From assembly GCA_936450465.1 (NCBI GenBank), contig OW388298.1, positions 5,378,035 to 5,442,034 on the forward strand: DNA of 64,000 bases, written 5' to 3'. The translations under genes were made by a program, and so were the position numbers. Below are positions 1-15,100 of the stretch, piece after piece. This DNA comes from Gibbula magus (lineage: Eukaryota > Mollusca > Gastropoda > Trochida > Trochidae). The notes below the pieces were generated by a model. The model searched no databases, was not told the origin of the DNA, and was given only the letters and a program-made list of their open reading frames with translations. Numbering within the stretch: the stretch's first letter is position 1; each line of letters begins with the position of its first letter.

Positions 1-3000
1 TTTTCCTGATCCTTAAACAGTCTGCCTGACCGCCGTTAGCTTGCATTAGCTATGTGACGTCATACACAGGAGTTGCTTAATTAAATCCTTAGGCGATTTG
101 TCGATTTTCGTCGATAATTCGTTTAAAACATAATAAGAACCTTTTGACATTACACGTTTCCAATGGGTATCTGTGCGTCCGTAGGGAGTAATTTCGGAAT
201 TTTTAGAGCATGTTTCGATATTCAATCGCCGATTTTAGATTTATTCTTTTCTCAATCGGTTGGAGTGTTAGGTTATCTAATAGGCTACAAATGTTTTGAA
301 ATGAATAACTGACAATTCAAAAACAAAAAAAAGACGATGCAATTTTAAAAATGATAAACGTCATTATTAGTTAAATATTTTGTTGTGCTTGATATTGTGT
401 TTGAATAGGCATCATTTTTCTCATGGTGACTTTATATTACTAATAGAATAGTTGCATTATAACTAAGAAAATCATATAATTTGTATCATTGTTACAGGTT
501 TACACTTTTTAGAAACAAATATTCAGGTTTTCTTTAAAGCTATAGTCTTTTAGCACATTTACAATTACTTAGATTCAGCGTAATACCACTGACCTAACAT
601 AAATATTACTAAGAGTATAGCTTTGCATGAGCTTTGCTAAAAAAACATCAGACTTTCTTAATTTCCTAGCATGATATAAAAAAGCCCTTGCCTTTTATAT
701 TGCATGTATTTTTGGGTGGTCAATGCTTGTGTTTTTGTAAATGAAATACACATCGGATAAAATAGGGAAAAATGTATCTTTCCCATTTTCAAATCAAAGA
801 ATTGGAACTATAGAACTTTGATCAACTCACCATGGCCTTGTGTTGTTTGATTTGCAATTTAAAAATATTACTCAGGCTATAGTTCAGTCGTGTAGATTTC
901 CCCTCTTATTTAATATTTATCTAAGTTAGTGTCAATAACGCAACTACATCACTTATAATTATAAGTTATCGTTACATTGATAAACAACAATATGGACGCC
1001 GCCATATTGGACAATTATAAGGATTGTTCCAAAACACATTGCAGAATTACGGGTCCAGCAATGGTCACATCACGTATTAAACAGTGTTGACATATTCTGT
1101 CATTTGTAGAACGTTTTACGGGGCGTGTATATATGTAATTTTGGTGCATAAGGACAAAGGTAAATATGTTATTTAGGCAGTTGTGTTAGGCTAACTTTAG
1201 TGGATTCTGTCATTAGAGGCCTAGCACGTGGCATTCGCTCTCGGCTAAAGTTTTACGAGGCGTAATTGAGCGGCGTTCTATAAAAGCGTTACAAAAGGTG
1301 TTTATTGGTTGAATTGACATATATCAAGTGGAATCCTCGTCATCTTTGAATACGATTGAATAACAACCAAAAATTGATATGGTCGAGGTTTGTGGGTCTT
1401 TCAAAGACGGAGATTATGATTTGTAAATTTCATTACTCAAACTTTAATTCTTTGGCTGTGACAGGGGTTCATATAGAGGTATATTTTTATCTCAGAAACC
1501 AATGAACCTAGAACACTCTACTTTTGAGGATATCATCTATGGAAGAGGATTTGTGCCATAAATGAAGACATGTTGACTTGTAACTTGTAAAGTGTAACAT
1601 GTCGTTCTCAACCATACAAGTCTCGAAAAGACAAGTCCAACCATGCAAAACTAACATTTTAATACTGTCAATCTTAACTTTCCATTCTCAACTTTACAAC
1701 TTTGAACTTCTAGAAATCGTCAAAGTCAAGTTAACTTGTCATTTTTAATTATTAAATTTAAATAATATACACATTTTGTAATGTTACAACTTACGTTTGA
1801 CAAATGAAAAATAGAAAAAGAAGAGTTGCAAAGTCAACTTTTAAAAACGGACTTTAGCATTTCGTGACTGACACGACTTGCATAGTTGCGAATGCAATGT
1901 TTCAAATTACATCTCTACATGAATTCGCATTGACCATATTTGGAAGTTTCCCGAATATTGACGAGGTTTTCCCAGGACGAGAGGCATTTGCAAAAAACGA
2001 GACCTCCCTTGCCACTGTCCCAGATGGGGAATTACTTAGTCTATTTTAAGCCCAACGCTGGACGAGTTGATCACGCCACCTGAAATCAAGGGATGTAAAC
2101 GAAAATACCAATTGAAAATTAATTCTTAGGTATTCTAATTATTATTTCAATAAAGTTTAAGAACATTTGACAACAATTATTTTTGTTGCAACGCAAAACG
2201 AATGCGGAAGTAATGTAAATGTGGGATGGCACTGACAGACATACATAATCGCATAGCTTGATGGGCATTGATGCTATGATAAATGTATCCGATCCGTTAT
2301 CATGAAACTTCTTTCACTTACATATAAAACTGCAGATTTACAAATCATATAAAGACATCCTACACCTGAAAACATTAATTACTTTCTGTGCTTTCATTAA
2401 CTTCCCAATGCAAGGCATGACTCTTGCCAGTCTCCATTACTGGCTGATTTAGGCCTTGCGGTATTTCCTTAAGAAATCTGTGTTTAGAAATCCAGGCCCA
2501 CTATGCATTTCTGGTGCAGCTATTCACTGTCTTGACACAACAAAGCGAGGGAAATACCGCAAGGGTTAAATCAGCCAGTAATGCAGACTGACAAGAGTTT
2601 TGCCTTGAGTTTGGAAGTTGTGCGTTCATTTACACTTCATTTATCTTCTCTCAGTTCAATCATGTCAACATTCACTTTTTATACTCCAATGTTACGTGTA
2701 TTCAGTAAAGTCTTTTGCATTCAGAAATGAATATCGTAGTTTCGATAAAGAAAATCTTGATATTGAAAGTATATAAACGTTAGTGGGAAAGAAATCGAAA
2801 GAAATAAGCCAGTATTGACAACTTTATTATTAATTTTAAAATATTTTAAATGTACCACAAAGCAATGATCTAAATCAGGGAACTTCATATACTTCTTTAA
2901 AAAAAATTGAAAAATGCGTATCACTTTAATTATAACTTAAAACTGTCCTGAGTACCAATACTTCTTATTCTTACAGACAAATAATCAAGGGGAAATGTTC

Positions 3001-4284
3001 TATAGCTGAGTTTAATTATATATATTTTATATATAAATAATTAATTTCACAATTTTTTCTCAACAAGTTTAAATTATTAATTGGTTTTGAATGTGTTAAT
3101 TTATCTATTTTCATTTACTTATCAAGCAAACTATATTTTTAGTATTTGAAGCATTGAAAAGTGTTTTGTTGTGGGACAGAAATATATTTGTCCATGATTA
3201 ATATGTCCATTACTTCTATATAAAGAATGAAATTACTGAATTCAAGAATGAAATGTAAATCATAAGCCTAGATCAGTTGTTTCACACTTTAAACAATAAA
3301 CATTCAACTTCTACATGCCAAAATATTAATGCAAACTAAAAATAGAATTGTATCACTGGTAATTTCAAAAATATAATTGCATTGTTGAATTTAAAAATTG
3401 AATCGACTTTAACATATACAGGATATAAAAACAATAAATAAATAAAACGTAAAATTTCACTAAAATGGTCGTTCATAAATACATTGACATGCGTATTGAT
3501 TTCAATAAATTAAATATGTGTTTTATTAACTCATATATGAAACGATGATAATTTTTATTGAGATAATAGTTCCGATAATTTATGTTTTACAACAATATGC
3601 CTCCCCTAAACATACGTCTTTGCGGTGTCTATTTTACACTTGTGTGTGTTAGCCATTAATGTAAGAAACTCATTGTAGTACAAATATATATCAAATTATT
3701 AATTTAAAAGTTGAAAGAAAATAAATGTTCATTCCATTAATGTGTTGTCAAGGAGAAACACAACACAATCCGGCCCATACACTGCTGTATATCCCTCACT
3801 GTGCTAACAGGGGTGTGCTTCCATGTACCTGTTGTTTCAAGTCACTCAAATGAATCATTATGATGAATTAATAGAGTTGAAATCAGTGGTAATGGCAGCA
3901 GTGTATTATGTTATCCCTACATTTCCAAAACCAACTTTTTTTTACATGAAGAGATTTGTTGAACTTTGTAAATTTGTACAAACCGAATGGCTCTATTTTC
4001 ACTTCTTATAGTGAAAAAAACCCAGTTGATAAACATACCTTCTCTAGCAGTTATTATTGCATGATATAAATCTCTTATTGTCCTATTTAAGCATCTGACA
4101 ATAAAATAAAGATAATAAAGTCAACAACCTCAGATAATAAATCATGCACTTCTGCATGAGCTACAGAGCCAATGGCTCTATTTTTAACAATGTCTTACAA
4201 CTGTACAAATGTACTTACAATCACTTTCTTTTGATCTTCAGTCTTATCAACATAAAGATAATAAGATCGTATGTGTCTATACAG
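1..4284. other. Intron or upstream non-coding DNA of gene 1
   Basis: No exon with a convincing splice frame is seen before 4285. The stretch is AT-rich and holds one complete MITE (2398-2620). At 4140-4190 there is a short tail-like sequence, 'gagctacagagccaatggctc' in part, which resembles the right end of the repeat at 37329-38725. The first base of the exon at 4285 needs a donor ending in phase 1, so earlier exons must lie left of the window or have been missed here. Confidence 0.6.
2398..2620 (+). mobile_element. 223-bp MITE with long inverted repeats, copy 1
   Basis: The two ends are inverted repeats of roughly 80 bp: aacttcc at the left and ggaagttg at the right, both followed inward by a shared 'attactggctgattta' segment. 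The flanks carry a 9-bp target duplication with one mismatch (tgctttcat at 2389-2397, tgcgttcat at 2621-2629). No coding capacity is present. A second copy of identical length lies at 26312-26534 and half a copy at 10131-10241. A 9-bp duplication with long terminal repeats suggests a Mutator-like (MULE) family, but that assignment is inference. Confidence 0.85.
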
Positions 4285-4587
4285 GACCCCCAGATCTGCC
4301 CACTGATGTTCAAGTAAGGGAGATAACTCCAAACTCTGCTCTGGTATCCTGGACACGTGGTTTCAATGGAGGTGACTCACAATACTTCACGGTAAGCTAC
4401 AGTGAGGACAACACAACTTGGCAGAATAGTTCGGAGATCGAGGAAAAGGAGACAATAGACTATTATGACGTCACTCTTTCCAGTTTGAATCCCTCAACCT
4501 CGTATATAGTGAGAGTGATCGCAGTAAACACTTTTGGAGACAGTTGGTACACTGAAGCTGTGCTGCTAGTGACAGACGCTATTCTAG
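4285..4587 (+). CDS. Gene 1 exon: fibronectin type III domain
   Basis: The acceptor is 'tgtctatacag' and the donor 'ctag|gtttgt'. The exon is 303 nt, phase 1 to 1. It encodes a complete FN3 fold: a proline-rich start (GPPDLPTDVQV), strand B ALVSW, the turn FNGGDSQYFTVSY, and the F/G region LNPSTSYIVRVIAVNTFGDS. The GFNGG turn followed by an aromatic is typical of the membrane-proximal FN3 of nephrin-like proteins (from knowledge of the family). Three N-glycosylation sequons are visible (NTT, NSS, NPS is not counted because of Pro; the third is weak). Confidence 0.92.
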
Positions 4588-7500
4588 GTTTGTGTTTATT
4601 TCTTTTGTCTGTAAAAAAAAATATCCCTGAAAGTAACTTGATTCCAGTAAACTGACAATCCTAAACTAAAACAGTTTGAAGGAAATCATACTTGATTTCG
4701 CATATTTGCCCTGACATGAAACTGACGATCCAACCTTAAAACCGTTTCAGGGAACCCATCATTTTGTTCTCTTTATGAATGTTTTTACACTAACATTAAC
4801 CATTTTTCAGACTCTTGTTAAAATTCACCTGTAGTGCATTTTTTTAAAAATGACAGATTATTAGCTCTATGTAATAAAAGGGGCATAAAATCAAGACAAT
4901 ATAAACTTGCAATTGATTATTAAGACAATTTTATAACCTGGTTTGCGGTTATTAATGAATAATCTTACCGAGTGCTAGCCACAAGTGCATTGATGTGTGA
5001 TAGATATTCGCTTGATAGTCTGTCTAACTGTGCCTCATTAAATAGCATAACATAGGTAGAGTGGTTTATCCAACTTAGTAACCGTAAAACATAAATGTGA
5101 GCGCTTATCGTATATTGAGGTTTTTCTTACAGGAGAGGGGTATGAGGGGTAGTGCATTTGAAATTTATAACTGTCAAATGTCAAAATTTATATTTTATAA
5201 TTTGTTATTCCCAAATCCTGCATTATAAAGTCTCTTTTGGCTTCCTTGGTAGCACGGAGGTTTAAAGAGCAACGGGTATCGAGTTCGATTCCCGCCATCT
5301 ACACTCTGAAAAAGTTATCTTTTGTATTATTTTAGATAATTGTGTTGAACAGAGTTGTGAAAAAAAATAGTTTTTTTTGTCTGACAATTAATTATTAGTC
5401 TCATTTAAGGACTTACTTTCAAAAGTAAAAACTAACTTTGAAAATAAAAATCTCAAACAGGGTTATTATCGGAATAAAAATTGACTGAGATGATAATGAG
5501 GGGTTATTACGAGAAAACAAGATACCTACAAAACGGTTTACCCCCAAAAGAGAGACGGCCCATAATCTATACGTTCCAATACTCAGACAAATCAGTCAGT
5601 GTGACTGTGGTTACAACCTAGTGTTACCCATTGATATAATGGACCTATCCCATAACTAACGAGATGGGGCATTGAGCAAAACAAGGTTATAACTTGTTGC
5701 AAGTGATAGTAATCAATATGTCCATGTATGTACAATTTTCATAAACTCCATATTTTTTATGTTAAAGTAATGCCCATATTAGAAATATGAGAAATATGTG
5801 GATTTCATTCAAGTACAAATATTTTAAATGTTCATGAACGATTCTGTAAACATATTTTGAAATTAAGAAGACCTATTCCCAATAGAGTCGCAATAGCAAA
5901 GCTTGGGAGATATTCACTAAAAGTAAATCAACATTAAAAACTCGTAAAGTTGGTTCCGTCATAGTATCCTTCGGTGGATCCTCATGCTGTTAGCCCCACC
6001 ACACACACATTTTTATCCCACCGGTATGTAATACCGTGGGATATAGTCAACGCCCCGTCCATCTGTCCGTCCGTAGTCATTTCGTTTCCAGAGCAGAACT
6101 CAAAAACCATTTATCATATCTTTCTGAAACTTTACATATGTATTACACATTTACTGCAGTGGTGCCTTTTGATATTTTCAGATTTCTGAACATTTTATTT
6201 TTTTCGTTTCCATAGAAACTTGTTGAATTTGGACTTTGTTCAGAGACAGGTTCGTTTCCGGAGCACAGCTCTAAAACCGTTCATCATATCTTCCTGAAAC
6301 TTTGCATGTGTATTACCCACTAACTGAAGTGGTGCCTTTTGATATTTTCAGATTTTTTCTGAAAAATGTATTTTTTTCTGTTTCCATAGAAACATGAAAG
6401 GGATGTTGGTTGTTGTTGATTTTGACTGCTTCAGGAGCAGAAGTCTAAAACTCTTAACATACCTGAAACTCAGCATCTGTAATACCCACTAACTGAAATA
6501 CGGTAGTAGATAAACAAGTATCTGTCAAAGATGTGTTTTACAAATTTTGTGGAACCGGTGGGATATGTCATCTTCTGATGACTCTTGTTAGACAGGTCGT
6601 CCAGCGCCTCACCAAACGTAGTCGTAAAGTACTTGTTGCGTTTATTATCCCAAATAGAAAACGCCATATTATATCACACTTATGTATATCAGTACAACAG
6701 AAACAGAAAACAGAAAAAGGGCTTTGATTGTTGTTAAAGTTGAAAACCTCTTATTTTCTTATGGATTTGGCTAAATTTGGAATAGACCATCTGTTTCTTG
6801 TACTAGTTCATTTATATCAGTTTTTAGAACAAGATGTACTGATATTGATACTCAGTTTCTCTCTGAATCTATTTACAAATTATCCTCATTGTATTTCTAT
6901 AAAACAATTAAGTTAACTAGGGAATATGAACAGTATTTAAATCATGTAAATGTTGCTACATTTAGAATTTCTCTTTCCCAGTTTCGTACTTCCAGCAGTG
7001 ATATTATGGTATCCCAGAGTAGGAAATTTGGTATACCTAAAAGTGACTTTGCCCATTTTGTATCAGATTAAGGATGTCCGCTCCTTCCTGTTGAACTTCA
7101 AAAATGAAATATGATTAAGTAAAGATTTTTGCTCATCTTTATTTACTTCATGATATTCTACATCTTCTTCATACTTTTGAAAAACATATGAAATACAGAA
7201 AATGTGACTTTAGAACCTCTTAAAAGTGCTTAAACAGCATAAATGGCCAAAAATTTTCCTAAAAAAGGGGATTTTCAGGTACATTTTGTGTCAAAGCTTA
7301 AAAAAACCAACACTACCATATATATTTTTACATCGATTTCGGTAGGGTAAAATGAATAAAAAAGGGAAAAAAGTTTAATACTAGAAATGTAGTATTTTAA
7401 AGTTTTTAGCATTTTTTCCCCTCATTTTCCCATAGACTCCCATGTTAAAATAGTACATCACCCCACTATCTTACATGCGTCATATCTCGAAAAAAAACAC

Positions 7501-9118
7501 ACTACCCCCTATTTTTTAATGCTGATTTTCCAAGCATATACTTTGATCTTTTAAAAAATATAAGTTAGAAAAAGTTTAATACTATAAATTTGAGGAGCGA
7601 ACATCCTTAACTATAGAAACAGGGTACCATGTCTGTTTTGAATGTCCATTTTATGTTGACTAAACAAGAAATTTTCTGCCAAGCTTTCAATTACACATTT
7701 CCATCCGAGTGTAAACTTAAATAATTATTTACCACCAAAAATAAATCTATAATTAATAATCTTACCAAGTTTACATTTTACAAAATGAGGAGCATGCACA
7801 CATATTATTACTTACTGCCTTTATCATCATTTACTTTGCATTGTGAATGTATTGACTTAAACTTTAAAACGTAAATATGGATTGTAAAATGGGCTTTTGG
7901 CCTCATTTACTAAATAAACATACGTAAAGTCACAGAAGGGTACTTCTCTTCCTCCAAGGCCGCACTTGTTTTTATGTTGAATAATACCATTCTCTATAAA
8001 CAAATAAATTTATTTCTTATTATTTGAACCAGTCTATTAGTTGGGAAAGGTATCAGTGTAGTCAACTTCAGTACAACGAACCATAATGGATGTTGTTTTA
8101 AAGCTTTTTAAGGGAGGTTACCTACAAAACAATACAGAAAAATCCTGATAGGTTTCTAATTTTGGGGAAAACAACCATCTAGAAATTCACTGGGTCTGTA
8201 TGTTATGTAATTGCATTGTATTGACCCGGGGGTGATGCAAATAGCTGTTAGAGGTAACACGGATGTTTCATGTTACTTCAAACTTCTGTGCTGTGTTACA
8301 GTCTCTGTGTGAGACAGGTTAAGTATTACACTCAGACAAATAATTTATTCATGAAATATAGCCATTTTATCAAATATTGAAAAGGAGCCTATGAGAATTG
8401 GGATTTTCAGAAACTGAGACTCCTTTTCAATAAGTATTAAATGTTGATACAAATTAAAGGATTAAAACAATATAATGCAAAGGTCTGTAATATTTAAAAT
8501 GAACGTGGATTAATGGGTAACCAATTTTGATAATAAATCTTAAATTTGATGACTGTGCAATATCTTATTATTTGATATTCTAATCTTTTCCTTAGAGATA
8601 ATGAGTAACATAATGAACATAATTCCTGATGACCTTCATAGCCAACGGGTCTATTTTTAATATTTACCATAGATTAATCTAAGTAAGTGTAATTGAAAAA
8701 GTGGTGTTATTTCTATATCTATGTTCCAGTTTCCCCCGACAACTCTGGGCTGGTAGGTGGAGTAGTTGGAGGCTGTGCTGCTCTGCTCTTACTAGCTCTG
8801 GTTGGTGGTGGCATTTACATGTACCGCAGAAAAAAAGGTAACACTGGAGGTGTTCTATTTATATTGCCGAACCTTTGTACTTGAGAAATGTACAGGACAC
8901 ATCAATCAAATGGAAGGAGAATTGACTATGTACTATGTAGATGTACTACTGTCGGCAGGGGATGACACTGGACATTGATTACAAAGTGTCACTCATTGAA
9001 GAAAAGGGGATCGGGGTTCACTCATTGAAGAAAAGGGGATGGGGGTTCACTCACTGAAGAAAAGGGGATTGGGGGGGGGGGGGGGGGGGGGGGGTAATTC
9101 ATTGAAGGAAAGGGGATA

Positions 9119-9150
<32 letters not shown>

Positions 9151-12100
9151 CTCATTGACGAAAAGGGGATAGGGGTTAACTCATTGAGGAAGAGGAGGGG
9201 GGTGGGGAAGTCACCTTTGGGATCCATAAAATTTACATGCAAAACTGTTTGAAAGGGGGGATGTTGGCTCGTCTCTCCGAACCTCCCTCTTGATCTGCCA
9301 CGACATGGGGCGAGATGGTGTTTACAGAAACATCCAACAGACAGTTTCAAAGCTGAGCAAATGTTCTGCACTCTATTTTCATATTCAATCCTTGAAATAT
9401 GCCAACAAGTATTCAACAACAGGATCAAACTGTTGGAGGGACCAAAAATGGACAACCAAATCTACCACTAACGGTCGTTGGTAACTCCTCAAAACTTGGT
9501 AAAGGAAAACCAATTGCCTATATTTCAATGACTTTGACAGATTCACAAACCAGATATGCGCGAGTGAAAGATTGATTCAGGTGATATGATGTTGGGGTTC
9601 CCTAAGCGTCTTTGATAATTTGTTTGTTAAGATCAGGATCAAAATGGGGTTTTGATTATATCTATAGATGTACTAATAAAAAAATACAGTTATCACTGAC
9701 TAATCTTTTATGTTGTTACTTTTAGGAGCGAAAGATCAACGAAATGGGTAAGTAAAGGCAAATCATCATTTATTATTATACATTAAAAAGATAAATAGTT
9801 GCGTTTGTAAAATTTTCGGGATTCATTGTTATTCAACACCCGCAAATTTTGTTTAAAACCAACGACATAAACCCGGGTTTTAAACTTTTTGAAATTTGTG
9901 GGCGTTGAATAACAATTAATCCCGGAAATTTTACATACGCAACTATTTATCGATTTTGTAACATGACCGTGAGTTATAAGACATTTTGAAGTGAACTCTC
10001 TGTTTGCATACCTATACCTATGGAAAGGACTGTGTGACTGTTTCATTTTTGTAAGAGCTGTGGTCAGGTTAAAAAAAATGTGAATACTCAGAGTAATATG
10101 TACATTAGTAACAATTTACACGTAACGATGGTCATAGTGGGCCTTGATTTCTAAACACAGATTTCTTAAGGAAATACTGCAAGGCCTAAATCAGCCAGTA
10201 AATGGAGACTGGCAAGAATTATGCCTTGCATTTGGAAGTTGAGTATTAGGAGAAATAGAACCAATCTAGTAAATATGATGTATCAGTTCGCGGTAGCCAA
10301 TTTGCAGGTATTCATGGTCATTCAACATAGGCAAATTAACCAATCAGAATCAAGGATACACCTTAATCATGTTACAATACAATTTGGAAATGCTGCTATC
10401 CCTCAACCTTACAGCTAGGGGTATGAAATGAAATTGAGAAACAAATTCAGGTGTAGCCCACTGCCTGAAAGGCCTGATGGGCTTATGGCATGGCATGGCG
10501 TCCGTCTGTCCGACTTTTTCTCCAGAACCAGTGAAAGAGCTGAAATTTGATGTACCCATTGGCCATTGTAGTTATATATTGTGAGACTGTGGCCCCAAAT
10601 AAGGATATTACAGGCCATAACCTAAAAAAACTATTTTCATCTTCTTCTCCAGAATGAAAAGACCTGAAAGGCGTACAGTCTCTTTAGCCAATGGAGATTC
10701 TAAATTGTAGATTTGGTGACCCTGGGGCCCCAAGTAAGGATAACTGGGGTCATGACCTAAAAAGCTATTTTCATCTTCTTCTCCAGTCCCAAAGCGCTAG
10801 AAAGCTGAAATATAGTGTACAGAATCCTTGACCAATGGGGATTCTAAATTGTAAATTCGGTGAGCCTGTAACCCCTCATATGGGTCACAGGGGTCACAGC
10901 CCAAAACCTTAGTAAAGAACATTTAACATTACTCCGAGATTTTATTTGTTCTTCACTCAAACTTTAGGGTAAAAACACATGAAATATATCAATTTAAGAT
11001 TAATATCTACATTATGGACATGTTTGATGTGAATCAATGGAAAATGAATATTGAATACCCTGTAACCTGAATATTGTGGCACGCCTAAAAGGAATAATTA
11101 AAAAGGAATTAAAATTTTATTTTATTTTACATGAGATAAGTGAACTGAATGTGACTGAGTATAACTTTAGACTGTAAGAAGTAGTTACATGAGATTGTGA
11201 TACCACGCCACACCTATGTTATATTTTCATCTTCTTCTCCAGTTCTAAAGGTTTTAGAGAGCTGAAATGTTGTGTGCAGACTCCTTGGCCAATGGCGATT
11301 CTAAATTTGATGACCCCATGAACTAAAAAAAATCATCTTCTTCTCCAGTACCAAAGGTCTAATAAACTGAAATGTTGTGTGCAGACTCCTTGGCCAATGT
11401 GGATTATAAATTGTAGATTTGGTGACCCAGTGACCCCAATCTAGGTCACAGGGGTCATGATCTAAAAACCTATTTTTTGCTTGTTTACAATGTATTACTT
11501 GAGATAATTAAATTAGATATTCAACCTTAGAGCCTATGACTCTTTTTTTTTACCTTTCATACAACACATTTATTTACTTAGCTTTAGTTTCAGTTTGATT
11601 TATGTTAAAGATTAAGTTTTATTTAAGTTAATGCTAAAATAAGGGATAATAATCTGTCCATACATGCTTTATTTTATGTACAACTAGATAAACATCATGA
11701 CTTCAGGATCAACTCTTTACTCAAGGTTGACAAAGTAGTGCCAATTCATACGAGGCAGTGACAGGTTGCATGCAAAATATAGTTCCAGCATAGAGTGGTT
11801 CTAATAATAGCATACTATAACAACACAAGCACCAAACACATTGTACTATGTGTCGATAGACATACACATTATTACAATACAATAGACTTATATATAGAAT
11901 TGAAAAGATCATTATCAAATCATTAAGAATGTAGCATATGCCTTGTTTGCATTTAAAAAGAAAATATTACTTTAAACATTTTAAAAACACCTAGTCAAAC
12001 CCAACTGTTAGATTGCAGTTAGATTTCATTGTGAATTTTTATTAAAAAAAATATAAATGTAGAAGAATACCGGAATGGATAACGCCTACTTTCAAGAAGA

Positions 12101-15100
12101 ACGGGTAGATCATTGAAGAAGCGAGAAATTCGCATCTGTTTGCATCTAATTTGTTATAAATCATAAAATATCTTAGATGTACCTGCAATTTAAATAGTGA
12201 ACAAAATTGTGACATTTGAGATAACACTACCTTCAATAGAACAAATTCTGGTACTTTTTTGGGCCGACTCCCAAATGCAGGATTCGAACCCACACTCGCA
12301 GAGTGAGGCAACTACGGTGATAACAGTGTTGTTATTGTAATGTGACGTCATAACGGTGTGGCTGTGGGCATCACGTGTCTGTGACTTCATGGTTATTGTG
12401 TCGTTGTTGGCAGAGATAAACACAATTGGAAAATTTGCAACATTATCAATGCCTCAAACAAATTACCTAGCTCTAGTCAGGTCTGAATAAGTCATTTTGA
12501 TGTAAGTGTTCAATCATCAACCAAAGGACAACACAGTATACAGTGTTATGTCATTTGCATCGAGGTATTGAGAAAATTGACATTCAGGCAAAATTACATC
12601 AAAAGTATGTCAATCAAACTTGTCAATAATGAACTTTTATTTATTCTTTTCAAAGGACCTCGAGAGGAAGAAGTAGAGACGATGTAGGTAAGTTTGTGTT
12701 TAGTGATTCATTGTATGTGACATTTCTAAACTGCTTTTTGTAATTCTTGATAGCTATTTGATAGAAATAACCTCCAAGAAATTGAAAACCTTAAAGAATT
12801 TTTTATAACCCCATTCAGAAACAATTGTTAAAAAATATGTGATATGTAGATCACATGTCCCGCTAGTAATTTTCCCACTCTCGTGAAACTTGCTTTGTCG
12901 CAACAACAAGTAAAAATATGGTTGAATAATTCCAACATTTATTCAATGTCATGGTCATATGTTACTACGTTAAAATATAAATATATGATACAGAGAGGGA
13001 CGAATTGACCAACTTAATGAGTGTTTATGAACAGCTTTGACAAAGGCCAACTGCAGTGACTTGCACTGAGGCGAGATTGACAGATCACTATCATGTCACA
13101 TGACAGAAGGTGCCAAAAGCTGCTGACCTATTTGCATATGGGAAAAGTTAGGTTTGCAGCCGACCGCACAAATGTTGGCGCGAGTTTGACAAAAAGACGT
13201 AAAACATGCCGGCTTTTCTTTACCATTTTAGTACATCACAGTAATGAAGTTAAATGACATAAAATGGGGTTTTCTCATCCTTTAAGGCTTAGCTCAATGA
13301 AACTGAGTGCGGGGAACTATCATGTGTAGATCTGCCTTTTGTGGTTTCTAACTTTTGGGAATTTGATTTTCAATTTCAGTTATGCAAGAAAATGATTTGT
13401 ATGCAGGATCGCCTGGTCAAAACAGTTCTGGACTTGGATGTGTTTTCAATACAACATATATTTAAAGATAAAAACTAATTGTTTCCCACTGCAATAAAGA
13501 ATGGGAGAACTTTGCTTTTGGAATAAACATAAAATCTAGTTTCTATTTTATATAACCTCTACACATTCTTGTGTCAAGCAACACGCGGCCTGCACTCATC
13601 ATTCTCAGTTAATACATAATAGAGTGGCCTCCCTTGGCCAATGTAATAAACAATGCAGCCATAAACTACCCAAGGAGCTATTTGTCTGTAACAATTATTA
13701 TGTAACAGGATATGTTTCTTTCAGGGATGGAGGAGAGTTCAGGCGAGGTAGATACCCGGGTTGGAGTCCCGTCAGGGGGAGCGACGGGAGGGGCAACAGG
13801 AGGGGCGTCGGACGTGTACGCTGTTGTCACCAAGAAACCAAAACCAGAACTTTACGCTCAGGTGAAACCGAAAAAAGCAGCAAAACCAGGTTTGTTAAAT
13901 AAGAATGATAACATTAATCACTCATGTACAGGGAATAATCAATCCGTGAGTTTCTAATTACATTTCTGCAAGAGGGATAGTATGGTATTTGTAGGCAGAG
14001 AAAAAGTGTCTGCTTCATGCTGTTTTGTGTATTTCTTTGTCTAACATGTCTCAGATAATGATCTGTGGGACAGAATGCAGACAACATATTTTAATTATAG
14101 ATGTGGGTTTTTTTTTCAGTTGACAAGAAAAAAGACAAAGAAAATAAAGGTAGGTACTACCGGTAAATGTTATTTTTGTCTGTTGAGAGTACCTTATAGA
14201 TAATTGAGTACTTCATGATCTAGAGCCAATAGGCTTATGGTTTGGATGTTATCTGGCGTCTATCGATCTTCCATCCGATGTCGTCCATAAACTTTTCACA
14301 TTTTCGACTCAGTTGGCATGGGCTGTCGTATGTCGTCCGTTCCCATCTAGAATCGCTGCTCAATTATGGGAGGCATGACTATTTACTTTCAAAGAGAGTT
14401 CTTCTTTTAATGCCTTTGTCAACCTTTAGTTTCAGTGAGTAGGGATAGGGAATTTCAGGGGTTGTGATCAATAAAATTGTGCCTATATAAGGCATGTTTT
14501 GAGCTTTTAATGTCATAAATGCTTTTGTAAGTCCTTTTAAACAATTTGTTGGATTAGGAGATGGTCGAGTCAAAATCAATTCATCTTCCTTTTCCCTGCA
14601 GGTGATGTTTATGAAATTACTTCTTCAGGACAGTTTTTGGTCGATGCAGATGCCAATACTTACGCTAACGCTGGCTTTGTTGGTGACGACCATAACAGTG
14701 ATGAAACTGCTGGACAGGTATTGTCACTTCAATATTGGTAGCAAGATATGTCGGGAAAACCCAAAATCTGTTCTTCACTAATTGATAACTCTGAAACTCT
14801 GTCAACATGTGAAATTTTAAAATAAAACTTCCTTATATGTATTATACCTTTCATCCAACCTTACATTATACCTTTCATCCAACCTTACATTATACCTTTC
14901 ATCAAACCTTACATTATACCTTTCATCCAACCTTACATTATACCTTTCATCCAACCTTACAGTATACCTTTCATCCAACCTTACATTATACCTTTCATCC
15001 AACCTTACATTATACCTTTCATCCAACCTTACATTATACCTTTCATCCAACCTTACATTATACCTTTCATCCAACCTTACATTATAACTTTCATCAAACC

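Larger units (their letters stand above)
4588..8729. other. Gene 1 intron, transposon-rich
   Basis: This intron has no further exon that I can support. It contains a tRNA-like segment (5238-5300), a two-to-three-copy ~145-bp tandem repeat (6000-6510), a LINE 3' fragment split by a TTAA MITE (6840-7700), and a tail-like repeat at 8570-8665. The rest is AT-rich DNA with no recognised content. Confidence 0.6.

Noticed and set aside
9147..9484. Frames of 102 and 64 codons beside the poly-G tracts
   Set aside because: They are in an intron of gene 1, run into the G-rich repeat, and show no domain or splice support.
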